Assembly: GCA_030770425.1 (NCBI GenBank) | Contig: JASJFT010000061.1 | Span: forward strand, 160,060-224,059 | Direction: 5' to 3' | Origin: Darksidea phi | Lineage: Eukaryota > Ascomycota > Dothideomycetes > Pleosporales > Lentitheciaceae | Length of the DNA stretch: 64,000 bases | Shown: piece after piece, positions 43,401 through 55,647 of the stretch | How the letters are laid out: every line of letters begins with the position of its first letter | Numbering within the stretch: position 1 is the stretch's first letter | The notes under the pieces: model-generated | Seen by the model: only the letters and a program-made list of their open reading frames with translations | Told to the model about the DNA's origin: nothing | Database searches by the model: none | Position numbers and translations under genes: made by a program

Positions 43401-46255
43401 GGGGGTTTCGCACTAGGCGTCCAAACGCGGCAAACGCATGCAGACGCGGGCCTGGCTGACCGCTGATGTCTGGTTCGGGAAGGTGTCAGCGCATCGTGCT
43501 GAGAGGACTTGACGTGGAGCTCGTTCGTTGTCGGGGGGGCACAATGCATGCTCACCATCGTTCGCTACTAAACAAGGACCGGGCATGGGTCGCAACAGGG
43601 CCGGCTGCGGGCCAATCGACGCGCAGCGGTGGTGGGTAGAAGATGTCGAGCGCGCGCTGGCGGGGCGCCTGAGGCTGTCGCTCCTGCTCGAAAGCGCGCC
43701 CGGCACGGCAGGTTGCGCAAAGCGAGCGTCGGGCCGGGCCCAGGAGGGGGACGCCGCAGCCTCTTCTCGGGAGCGCATCACGGCGGGCCCTGGGGCGTGG
43801 ATTGGACACTGAGGCCGCTGGTGATCAGGAACCGTGATTCTCGGGCGGCGTGAGAGATGCGGATCGATCGGTGGCCCACGTTGTTGTGACGCAGCGCAAT
43901 TTAGCCAGAATGGGCGTTGCAGGGCCGCATTCAAGGCCTCTGAGCCTCATGGCTGGAAGAGTGGGCGGTCCAGGGACCTGGAACCTCTGAACCAGTACCG
44001 AGTCATGACGGGCAGCGCTAGCCCGCTTGCAGGGACATGGAGTGGAGTCGCGCGCTGCTATGCGTGTGTTGTGGAGGCGACGTGGGATAGGTCTTGGCTG
44101 GGCGGATGATGCGAGAAAAGCAAGCGGCGCAGCCATGGCGCGTGCGCACGCATTGCATGTGGGCGTGGACGCGGATATGTGGGCATGTGGATCACGCATA
44201 ATGGATGCACTATACATGTCCACATTCGCTGCTGGGGGGGAAGTCGAAGCGGATGTCGGTCGCTCTTTCCTGCGCGAACACAGCAGCAGCAGGAGCGGTG
44301 GGCGCGGCACAGGAGCTCCTTCCCCGCAGCCGTCGCATGGACAGGGCCGGGACCACGAGCGCGAGCGCGACCGCAATCGCGACCGCGACCACGTGCAATT
44401 GCCCTCTTTGGCGGGCGCCCAGGCCACGCGCTGCGAACGTCATGCATGCACGAGGCGTCTGCCATTCTGCCGGGTCGCGGGCTTTCCACGCATTACCCAG
44501 CCGGCATGCCCACCGTCCAACCGTCGCCGCCGTTGGCCAGCGACATTGGACATGACAGCTGCTGTGTAACGTGGCGCCTACAGCTGCACTCTGCGCTCTG
44601 CACTCGGCACTCTGCGCAATATTGCTCCGCCGTGCCCTGGCCGCCGCAATGAACAGGCGGCTCCCAAGGGGCCGCGGTAGCGAAATGAGGCCTGCGGAGA
44701 AGGACTGCGTTTCGCAGCCATGTGTCGCAGGATGCCTGCTGCAGATACGGCGCTCTGACGCCGGCGAGGAAAGACGCCTTCTGAGTTCTCACGCCCATCA
44801 TCCGTCACGGCGCCGCCATCCGCGTGCTGCCCGGCTCTGCCAGCGTATCCCGCCGCCGGCACAGGCCCGGCGGCCCTGCATCCAGCGTCGATGGATTCCT
44901 GCTGCCAGCACCTCCAGCACCTCCAGCGCGTCCAGCTCGTCCAGCTCCATCTCAAATTGCCCGCTGCGTTGGGGGTTGTGGCCCCCCTGGCGCGACCACC
45001 TCCCCCCGTCGCGACCACCTCCCCCCGTCATCGTTCGCAGCACCGGGCTCCAAATTAAGCTGCGCTCGGCCCACGCCACCGGCAGCGTGCTCGCCGCCCC
45101 TTACAGACGACGGTTGCGGTTGCGGATGCTTGGAGGCTGGTGGGAGTGCCAGCGCGCGCGAAGCTTTCACGCTCCACCCCTTCCTCCTCCACACGCCGCC
45201 GTCGAGCTCCCTCTGGCGCGCGTCCATGGCGTTCGGTCGCGCCCGCCTCTGACGCCGCGGCGGCACTCCTGCTCGCGCCGTCGCCGGCAATGCCTCCCAG
45301 CAGCGCGCCCACTGGAGCACGTCGACGGCGGGCTCTGAGGGACGACGCAGCGCGCACATGTGGATCGAGTGTGCATGGTGCACGGCCGTGGGCCCGTGTG
45401 CGTCGCCTTCATCCATCCCGCACATCAGTTGGCTCCAGCACGGCCAACAGGGCAGGGTTCGCGCACGCTCCTGCCAGTCCGGCGCAAGATCGTCCTGCAG
45501 CGGCCAAGCCACCAGCATGCCTGTTCAATCTCGTCGTCGTTTGGGCGCGCCCAGCCCCAGTCGCCTGTTGCGGTGGTAGCGTGTTGTCGTGGTGTGCCCT
45601 TCGCCACTTTTAATCATCCAGACATGCAGCCAAACAGCGTACCGCAAAATTTCTTATTGTCCCCATTTCTCTCGTCGTTCCCTGGCTGTGCTTTTGGCAT
45701 CTCTCGCCTCGTTGATTGCGAATGTGCTTCCGCCCGCGCCCTGTGGTGGTCGGTGCTGTGTGCATGCCCCCCTCGTGAATTGCTACAGTGCCTCAGTGTC
45801 TCACTACATCTTCCTTCTAGACCCTCTTTGTTGCTCCGTCTGGGTCGTCGACACGGCCTGGTCCTAGCTGCCGCACTGTTACCTGCAGAATCAGCACGCC
45901 CAAGAATAATCCCATGGCATGGTCGATCGCCCGCAGCCCTCCCCGCCAGTAAACTCCCGAGTATACACTGGCTCTGGTAGCGCGGGCTCTGACGTTTGGG
46001 AACCTCCCAGCCTTGACATCCTAGGTGCGTACGTTGCCGCTTACTCGTATCGCCGCCCTCGCCGGCCCACTGTGGCTTCCCGCTGTTCATGCTGATGCTC
46101 GCAGCATCTCTCAATGCGCTGTTGCTCCTCGTGCTCTTTCACTCGAGAAGCGCGAACCCGCTGCGCCGCCTATGGCTGTCGGAGTGGAACGCCGTGCAAA
46201 GAAAGTTAGTTCCAGGTTAGACCACGCATTGCGTTTGCAACCCGGCAGTAACGCA
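43401..46255. other. GC-rich region upstream of the Zn2Cys6 regulator
   Basis: About 2.9 kb, GC-rich, with few stop codons in any of six frames, so long overlapping open frames occur on both strands without protein-family content. It contains low-complexity CTCCAGCAC / GTCCAGCTC-type 9-bp repeats (44905-44950) and repeated CGCGAGCGCGAC-like runs (44355-44395). It directly precedes the regulator gene and may be a long promoter/5' UTR, as seen for some fungal developmental regulators; that is inference. The regulator's frame is open upstream to 46025, but the start at 46256 is preferred. Confidence 0.4.
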
Positions 46256-47680
46256 ATGTCCTTCAATCCCTTGCCGCAACCCTCCGCGGGCGGCTTCCCT
46301 GTACCAGAGACGCCTGTTGTCCAAGGCACAGAGGGCCATTCCGGATATAACGCTGCCTTTGCCGGTCAAGCTGGTGAGCGCTCGCCACACCGACAAGCCA
46401 GCAAAAAGAGGCGGTCCTCCAAGGACAAAACCTCATCGGCTCTGCGGCGGTCTTCTTCAACACCCCACATGCGCAACCCTGCCCTTGGAACAGCGGGCGA
46501 CCTCTCGCCGACAGGCGACAAGCGGCGGAACAAGCTGGGCTACCATCGAACGTCGGTCGCGTGTGGTAAGCAAAAGAGTAGACCTTGTCGGCTGGCGCGC
46601 TCGCTGATCTGAGGAACACAGGACATTGTCGGCGAAGAAAGATTCGATGCCTCGTTTCTGGTGACGAGCCCTCAGGGCGCTGCGTAAACTGCATTCGCTT
46701 GAAAAAGGAGTGCAACTTCTATCCTGTCGAACAAAGCCTTGAAGTCCCGGCGCCTCAAGCAGGCGTGGTCAAGGATGTGGTTCCAGGCGCACCCGCATCT
46801 TCGACAACATCTTCGCCGCGGCACCCTCCTTCAACATCCGGGGAAAGGGTGGAGGAGTTTCGTCCCCCGTTTCCAAGTGCGGGCCCGGGGAACCCAACCT
46901 CAAGATACGGGGGACCGGGCGACTCAGAAGCCGAACCCAACCGTCGGCTACCACCAAATGGATGTGAGTATATAGGCTCGACAGCAGGAAATTCTTTCGC
47001 TAACCATTGCAGTGCCTGTGCAACAGCCGGCGTACGGGTACCCTCCTGCGATCGACACGCAGTGGCAACCCGGATTCTTGCCCTCCACATCCGTCACAGA
47101 AAGTCCATCTTCCTCTTCTGGGTACTGGCGACCCTCGCCGTCTACCGCCAACTCGGCTTTTGGGAGTGATTCCAACGTTTCCGGCGGACACACTCCCGCA
47201 ACCATAAGTACCCCCTCCGCCATGACCTATGGAGGCCACCCAGAACACCATACCTGGGGGCCGCCGAGCTTCCAGCCGCCTACCCGGTCCATGTCATACG
47301 GAAATATTGAAGGGCTTCAGCAGTTTCCATCCACCGGGCATGGCATTCAACCACCGGATTACCCACGTCGGACATCACCTTACCCTTACCCGACGACAAT
47401 AGACACAAATCATAGCAGCATACATACTACCTCGCTAGCTCCGAATACGCCGACCCCGCTCTCCGCACCGGTACTTCCAAACCACAATTACAACTATCCT
47501 CCACCGTGGAATTCGTACAGTGGCGGTCAAACGTCTGGCCATGACATGCCTTTGCCTAGCCGCACAACCAGCGGGCAGTGGTATGGTGAACCTGGACAAC
47601 TAAGCCAGGTTCAAGAAGAAAGCGTATCTCCAATGGCATACACTCACCATGGAGTGGCGCAGTTCTACTCGGGCGCCTGA
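46256..47680 (+). CDS. Zn2Cys6 transcription factor
   Basis: Three exons, 46256-46565, 46622-46963 and 47013-47680 (introns 56 and 49 nt, both phase 1), give 439 aa. The zinc cluster spans about residues 103-135 with spacing C-x2-C-x6-C-x10-C-x2-C-x6-C (TSVACGHCRRRKIRC, then CVNCIRLKKECNFYPV). The first intron splits it after the first cysteine. The N-terminal 100 residues are Ser/Arg-rich with SKKRRSSKDK, a nuclear signal. After the cluster the protein is disordered, rich in Pro, Ser, Tyr and Gln, with no fungal-specific TF middle-homology domain, so it is a compact DNA-binding regulator. ATG 46256 starts MSFNPLPQPSAGG; the upstream in-frame methionine at 46025 would add 77 less plausible residues. 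Targets are unknown. Confidence 0.85.
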
Positions 47681-50600
47681 GCTCGCAGAGGCACCCTCTT
47701 CAGCTCCTTGTCTTGATTCGAACTTCTTCAAAAGATTTCTTTTGGACGGTATTAGACGCTTTGGCGTGTTCCTCACGGTTGCGACATCCATAACTGGTAC
47801 AGGAGTAATGACTGGAGTTTTCAAGTGTCAGGCTCAGGAAAAAACGTTGGGTTGGCTATCGAGGGCAACAGGACCTTTTCCGCACCCACCGCGGTCCCCG
47901 TCGAGCAAATTCTCGATCCGGCTCTCCGCGAGCGGCAATTCTCCCGTCGCCTCCTACAAACTGTTTATACTTCTTTCTACGGCTCGTTGCGGCACCAGCT
48001 GGCAATTATCACCTTTTCGAACACGGTTTTAGTCCTCACATGTATGAGTACCTTAGGGATTTGCACCGGCGCGTGCCTTTGGGATCAGGCAGGATTTTTT
48101 TCGAGCATGGTTTTGAGTTCACGGGGTTATGCTTGTAAGATACTTTCCACGAAACTAGTCGTGGGGGCATATGAAGGCCGAAATGCAACGTTTTCAGCGG
48201 CATAGCTACGCGCGTTCTCCAGGCGATTCGGCCCAGACTCCCGCAGATGTGGTTCTGGTGGTTTCTCCACAAGTTTACCTAGGGGATCCGCAACCCATGC
48301 CGTTTGACATTTTGTGCTAATTTCAACTTCACTCGCATACCGGATATAGACGCACACCCATCACCTCGGCAACACCATCACCATCTGACATTTCGCTCAA
48401 AATGAGCAGGGCCGAATCTTATTAAGATTCTCATGCGCCCATACAAGTCATTCTCCACTTTCGACTCCCGAAACCGCGAAGGAGGGTCCCTGGGCCTCAG
48501 GTGTCTGCGCAGCGTGATAAAGCTCGAATTTAGCGACCCGACATGGTGAGACGGACATGTTGCCTGTTCCGAGCGTCCTGTTCGCACGCTACTGCGAGCG
48601 CACCCACATCAAGCACGATTGTCGCGCATGCTCCGGTGTCGACGCATGCAACGCGCATCCTTCGAAAGAGGCGAAGATAGGAAAATTATGCACCGAAGCT
48701 TCGGCGAAGGTTGGCTCGAAAAGGCCGCATGCGTCTGCTCGCTCCGAAGGGCCTTGTCGTCGGGTAGAGATGCCAATCGCTAACGCGGCATTTCTTGAAT
48801 AATGCAGTGGTGGGGGTTTGTGAAGGTGCCGTGTGCAGTGTTCGACGCGACGCGACGCGACGACGTATACGGAGAAACGTGTGACGGTGATACGACGTCG
48901 AGGCACGGCTGCGAGTGGGCAAAAGCGCCTGCATGGCATGTTGCATGTGGAAAACTCCGCCTGTTGCAACACCAACATCACGCACCCAACATAAACGTAC
49001 CCGACAAACTTCGCCCTAAACCCACGCCCCATCCCTCCTTGATACGCCTGCCTCGCCTCGCAACACACGCTGCGCGAAACCTTATTACCAGCAACCGCTG
49101 GACTGGGACACGCACCGGCGTGCCTGGCTTGCATCATCTTCGGAAGCGGAAATGTCGTGCTAGCTGACGCAGCGAACGGCTGCCGCCGGTGCCATCGTTT
49201 GCGGGCCATCGAGGCTGGACCTCGATGGCTGGGTTTGCCTGTTCGATAAGGTTTGCGTGGGTGTTGGGGCGCCCCGTCCCTATTGCGGAATTGCTCGGTT
49301 GGAGGCTGATTGGTTGGGGAGGACTGATCCTGCGCCGAGGGGGGGAAGCGGATGGGGCTTGTGGATAAGGTTAAAATTGGGCAGCGCGCTGTGGGGTACT
49401 AGGTTTCAATTGGAGAGCTGCGCTTTTGTGAAGAATGTTTGGTTGTGCTTGCGCATGTAGTCATGCATAGTTGTACGTAAGCTATCGTCGTCCATGGTTC
49501 CGTGGTTTCCTCGTTCCAGTTGCCTCTTTTTTTTCTTTTTTTCTTTTTTTTTTTCTTGGATGTGATGATGATGCCGGCCCGTGCGTTTCTGGACAAGGTT
49601 TTTCGGCTCGGATTTCCCGATTGAAAGGGCCGCTAGCACGTTTGCGAAAAGACGTCATCCACGTTCCACGTTCCTATTTCCAGTACATAATTATTCATTT
49701 TGGCGCTAAGGAGTTTCGATAAGCTTGGCGGGTGGCTAACTGACTGTATACCCTATTTGAATAAGGGTGTTGCCCATGCGCAATTCATGCATACGGTATG
49801 TCACCGCTAGTCACTGTGTGGTGAAGATCACGTTTTTGCCAAGTGGGTCCCTGCAGTTGGATTCGAGAGGGGGGTAGCCCTACCCATTTGGCGGGTATGC
49901 TGCTAGACGGGGGCATTTCATCTCCAGTCGCCGTGGATGCCTTGCTCACGCGACAATATCTACACGGGGGCGTGACATGACATGTCGTCTGTGCGCTACA
50001 TTTAATGACATTGCAATCTCCAATCAAAGGCTAGGCACATGTGGCACGGCGAGCAAACAGCAGACATGTGAAGCTCGCAAATGGCTCACCAGCCTCAATG
50101 TCAAACGCACCCACCTTCCTTTTTTCAGGCTGAAGGACATATTGGTGACGCACAAGGCGGGCAGGAGGGGGCCCTTTGGTGCGCTATTTTCACCTGGCTG
50201 TCTGAGCATGTGAACCTGTGGGTTCGGCGTCGCCGCCAACTACCATACCGGTACACTGCTGTGCTACCATGCAACACCACGGCACCGTTCAAAGTCCCCA
50301 ACCCAGATGCTAGAAACACATCCAAGTGGAACGAACTAACCATGCATCAATAGGAGGACTTCTTTGCCTATGTAGGTAAGGTCGTCGAGTCTGGGCACGG
50401 ACTCTCGCCGCCGTATGAACGGTTCCATACCAAGACCAAGTACCCAGACGCACATCTCGGAGCTTCCATAGCGCCATGCAAAGGAAAGAAGAGGAAGGTA
50501 CAGACATACTTTCGGGACCGCTTTGTTATCAGACATGCACGCTGCTCATCGCAGTAAATAAGCCATCAGTGCCTAGCCACGTGTCACTACTCACTCCTTA

Positions 50601-52362
50601 CTGTCCCATTCTTCCTCAAGGCCCGCTTCCTTCGAGCATGTCGCTATTCATGGGCTGGAGCGAACTCGGCGCTGGGCGTAAGTACTCGCTGGTCTTGCGC
50701 TAACGCTTGCGCTTCGCATGGCTTCCCCGCGTTCAAGCCACGCGGGCTTTGCTGAACCTTGCTTGATTCAACATGACTCAATGTGCGGTTGAGTTCCTCT
50801 TTTGAACAGGGGTATATAGGTCTGAGTTTGTGTGCACATGCTTGCTTGGGTTAAGGATTGCATTGCGTACTTGTGCATCGCTGGCATGTGCATTTTGCGC
50901 GGTGGGAATGGTGTGCATGCGCATGTGCATGTGCAGGTGCTAAACTTTGAGACATTGGGCTTGCACGAAAGTGTTGGGAGTACAGCTTTCCAAGACGATG
51001 CCTTTCGGCTTGTTCTCGCTGTTGGATTCCTCGGTGACGGATGGTCTGTGATGGGGACAGATGGTGCATCTTCGAGCTCGATTAACAAAGGACGTACTAT
51101 GCTCTTTTCATTAGACAATGCTTCCAGGATTGAAACCTCTGAGATAGTATAGCTTCTTTATAATGGATTCATATATGATCTACATACCATACCGCGCCCT
51201 GCACATCTTCGTAATCAACAGCACGCCGTCCCGCACCTATAAGATCGAGTAATATAATTCGGCGGAGAAGACCGACCCAGTACTACAATCCCAAGTCCCG
51301 TTCATATTTGTTTTGAATTTGCACAGCGGGAGCCTTTTGCAAGGTCCGCACGAAACACAAGTGGGAGTTTGTACGCAGTCGAGGTGCTATACCCACGCCT
51401 TATACATGATAATAGAGCCTGTGGAGCTGTACATAGTACCTACTGTCGATAGTGAGGGGTGATCACGACCGACGAGGCGATGTTTCGAAAGCCCCCTCGT
51501 TCGGATATTCGTAACCGAAGACTGCCCAAACAATCGATGACACCTAGATAATTGATCTAATCACCACCGTCATGTAATTGCTTTGCCCATTTTTCATACT
51601 ACCGAATCGAATCGAATGGGTAGCAGCCATCGCATCGTCAAAAGAGCGGAATACCACGGAAAAGTGACACAAAAAGGTATTTCGTCCCGAATACCTTGAA
51701 ACGCGAGAATATTGAAACTACATGGGGTTGCAGTCGTTGCCTGAGGCTCACGTCACGGACACGACTGCGAGGCCAACGGCCCCAGTCTCGTGGAAGAGGG
51801 CGTGCCATGATGTTGACCTTTTCCATACCATGTACTCTTTCTAAGAGCCTTGGTTCGTCTTGCCACATGATTGTCCGCGCAAGTCCGTGAACAGTACAAT
51901 ACGGAGTAAGAAATTTTATCCTTTGTGTATGAACGACCCCGCTTCAATACCATCCTACTGCTACTTCCAGACTAGTCCGCTGACGAAAGGTGTTGAAATA
52001 CCCCATGGCATACCCAATCCAGCAGTCGAATGTCGAAAACATATACACACGACCATATCTCATTACATGCGCGCCCGGACATCCACACATGATCCTTTCC
52101 CCTACTAACCCACGTTCAATCACGATCCAACCCCCACCGCTTGCTCTCCCAATCTTGAGCCCCTAACGGTGCCGTCTAGCAGTAGGCGCGACTATATCCG
52201 GGCGCAAGCCGCTCCAGTGCGTGTGTACTCACGAATATACTCCCCAAACAAGTCGTGGGCGGACTAATTGGCTCGATAGCCGGCCGTCTTTAGACACAGA
52301 GCAACGCAGCAAGACTGTAGGTAGAATTGACTGACACCTCCTTTTCAATGTGTTACACGTGG
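47681..52362. other. Long region without a recognisable gene
   Basis: About 4.7 kb. Contents: a (GACGC)n run at 48844-48863, a pyrimidine tract of T runs broken by single C at 49522-49557, and GT/GCAT-rich sequence near 50900. None of the short ORFs on either strand carries a motif I know, and I found no decayed gene. Confidence 0.45.
49522..49557. repeat. Poly-pyrimidine tract
   Basis: Runs of T (7-12) separated by single C residues. Simple sequence, no coding sense. Confidence 0.8.
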
Positions 52363-55300
52363 CTAGTCGCAGTGCTCCTCCGTTGTAACCGTTGTTGTGA
52401 GTTGCTCATCTTGGTCACTTCCATCGCTGTCAGCCAAGTATAACTCTAGCCCTTCAGAGTCCGTCTCTTCGTCTGAGGTCTCCATATTGGAAGAATCTGA
52501 GGCGTCTTCGTCAAGTTTCACCCCAAGCATCTGTACGTCTTGTCGATAGCGCTCTTTATCTTGTTGTCTGCTTTTCCGTATCTCTCGCATCCGCGGTTTC
52601 CATACCGTAGCAATGAACTTTACAAAGCTGTCCGGAAAAGTGGCCCAGGCGGCTTCAAACTCGGTCATGAGAGCTTCCAGCAGGTCGACGTCCGCGCGCT
52701 CAATATCACGGATCTCCTCTATTTCTTCCAAAGTGGGTGGCTCAGGTACCGTAAGTTGCTCATAAAAAAGCACCCAGAAGAACTCCTTTCTTGGAACGCA
52801 GCATGTGTGCGTAAGGGCAAGTTCGTCGAAAGTCCATGCCCGCAGGATTGCGGAACCCATCCACGCAAAGTTACGATTGTCATCCACCACGTATTGTAGA
52901 TACGGTATGAGTTTGGTCTTGATAAATTCGGGCTTGCGTAGGATCGACCTCTGCGCGAAAGCTAGTCCTGCTTTAAAGGCGTAGCTAATGCCGCGGCAGC
53001 CCTCTTGCGAGCAAAGACATGAACAGCCATCGGGTAGACAATCCAGAAGCACGTCCTCAACTTCAAGGAGGGGACCAGTCGACCGTGACTCCACTGCTGC
53101 TATGCATGCACGTGCCACGATGTTGTGCGCCGGGGTTAAGGACAATATCGGGTGTGTCCAGTTCACTCTAGCACCTCTCTCGATCATCCACTTTACGATG
53201 GGCCAAAATATATCCCAATCATGTCTACTGCATCGAGAAAGGATCCATAGCGGAGTACCCCGATCATTCAGTGGCCACTCGGCAGATCCTTCGTGACATA
53301 TTTCACCCTCTTCATCAATAGCTCGATGCCCATTTTCCCACAAACACTCTATTGATAGCAAAGTGAGGGGCGGTGTATGGTATGGAGTGGTTCTTAGGTT
53401 ACGCCAACTTGGCGTAGCCAATTGCCAAATAGACAGTGCTTTCGCCATCCGAAGGAGTACCTGATGACAGCTTCCTACGCGATGCTGCTCAGCATCACGT
53501 GAAAGAGCATGCCACTCCTTCCCTATAAAGCCATGTAGCTTTGACCAGTCGTAGAATGTGACTTCCACGTCGGTGGAGAGCACTTCCAAAATTGAGTGAG
53601 GGTTCGCTGATCTCAGCACTTTGTCCCACAGAGCAGTCATTAGCGGTCCGTTGGCCAGTCCGCTCGAGATAAATATGTTCACTCCCTGTGGCCAAGTAGA
53701 AAGAGGTCGCAGGTAATTACAGTCCGCCAAGGCCGTTTCAAGGTCACTTGGATCAGCCCATCGAAGGGAGGAGGCGAATTCAGTTTCTGAGCGTCGCAGG
53801 ATGGGCCTGAGGAATGGCGTGTCCTCTTCAAGGGCTAGTTACCAATTTCAGTGCTAAACCCAACTGTGCGTGAGGAGACCGACCATCATATACCTCCTCC
53901 GAAGATAGTATTTTAGACATGTTGTCGTACCAATTTTGCAGACACTCTCCTGACACGTCAGGGGGCACGTGGGACCAATTTCCGGAGATTTTTCCTAAGT
54001 GATGCCATACGTTGCGGTATATCATGCACCGAGATGACGCGAGAAAGCAAGTGGAAATAAGTTGCCACCACTGGATGGGGGTGCTGCACAGCGTTAGTGC
54101 GGCTTTGAAGATCCACAAGGCTGGGAATTTCACAATTCAGAATCCGTCACTTCGTTGATGGGAACGCCCTGTGCAATGTAGAAGTCGAGGAAAGCCAGCA
54201 CAGTCTCGTTGTCCTTTAAGCCGTGAACGATACAGCCAAACAGAAGATTCATGGCTTCCTGGTCACTTGGTGAGATAAAAGATTTGTGGCGAAGGGCTGG
54301 CTGACATGTAGTATACCACATCCTGACTCGCTCCTATCCGTTGGACTGGCGACAGTACCAAATATATGTCGTGTAGCACGCATAACATCTACAAGTAAAT
54401 CTCTAAGCTGAGTTGGAGTTAGTTCTACTTTCTTGCTGAAGGGAAGCAGATGCGCTGCATCATGGAGCGGTTTGAAAGCGCCAGAGTTCCGTGGAACGAC
54501 ATTACGATACCGGAGAACGGGAGAAATAGTGCTGAGGCCGGCGCTGATTGATCGCTGTAAGCCTATATGAACACAGACGCGTAGGAATCGAGTACAGGTG
54601 ACGAAACGAGCTTCCACCATCTTGGAGAAGTCAGACCTGGCGAAATTTGGACAGTCTGGCTTGTGTTCCAATATTTCTTCCGAGTAGAAAGAAATCCATC
54701 GTCCACTACTCCACGATCGTTTTCTCGTGGGATAACAGCGACATGGGCGTGTGATTTTCCCATTTCGACTGATGTCGCTCATCTCTTGGACCCGGCAATT
54801 GTACTTTTGTAAGTTCTTTCGGAACCGAGGGATGGTACGTATGCTGTGCTCAGCCTCAACAAGAAGACTAGGAGGTACATGGGCTAGATTACGAATGACG
54901 CCATTCCCGGATATCTACAACTTGTGAGTTTTCGAAGCGAGTAGCTACATTCGGAAATCATACCAAAAGGTCGACCTTTTGCTCGACTGACGCCATCTGA
55001 AGACCTAGTTCGGTACGCAGTCCAGATAGCTCGTATGATGGTAATTGGCCCTGTTGCTGTTGGCCACGGACGACGTTTCTCAAACCATCATACATGTGGT
55101 GCAGGGCAACCGTCTGCTCTCCGATCTGATGCTCAACGCGGTCAATCGTTTGTAGCGCCGCACCCGCTGTCGTCTGTAGGGATTCGAGTTTGCGAAAGGT
55201 TTCATCCAGTCCGAGCAGCTGTAGTGCTAGTGAGAGATTATCCTGGAAGCCATTCAGAGTAGTCTGCAGCCCCAGCACAGTGTCCCTCCTGAACGGCCAG

Positions 55301-55647
55301 AGTAGTCTTTTGCGTGCCAGTCGCAAGCGATCTCGAGGATCGTCGGGGTATTTTGTTGCGACGCATATCTCAGCCGACGTTTTCAGCCGTTGCAGTATTT
55401 CTTCGCATGCTCTCAGGGCTGAGTGTAGCTCTGAGGATGGAGCATGATTATCAACTTCAATTCTTTCTTTGATCATCGTCAGGCTCTTGAGTACGCCCTG
55501 TAAGCCCACAATTCGATTGAGGATATCGTCGAGATCTTCATGCAAGCCGCGAAACTGAGTGTAGTACTGAAACAGTGCCTGGAGGGTTTGAAGACCGAGC
55601 GAGGTGATGCCCACGGCGGTGCCGGTAACGGAGAATGGGTCGGCCAT
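52363..55647 (-). CDS. Large protein with fungal N-terminal (NLR-type) domain; frame disrupted or unresolved introns
   Basis: Exons read with confidence: 55647-54964 (MADPFSVTGTAVGITSLGLQ and a long helical bundle ending VEQKVDLL), 54914-54393 (introns of 49 and 59 nt, phase 0) and a third from 54333 (ERVRMWYTTCQP). The first 230 residues are the helical domain typical of fungal STAND/ankyrin proteins. Exon 2 has CRCYPTRKRSW, followed by a Cys/His-rich patch. Protein-like sequence then continues in a second frame (54133-53840, FPALWIFKAALTLCS) and a third (about 53835-52363, through GVNIFISSGLANGP and IVKWMIERGARVN, ankyrin-like), ending in an acidic tail. The two changes near 54140 and 53835 have no convincing introns. 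A phase-2 intron from about 53940 to 53781 could explain one. Confidence 0.55.

Noticed and set aside
43413..45613. Many overlapping ORFs of 100-255 codons on both strands
   Set aside because: They arise from GC-rich, stop-poor DNA; none has a domain, and overlapping frames have equal quality.
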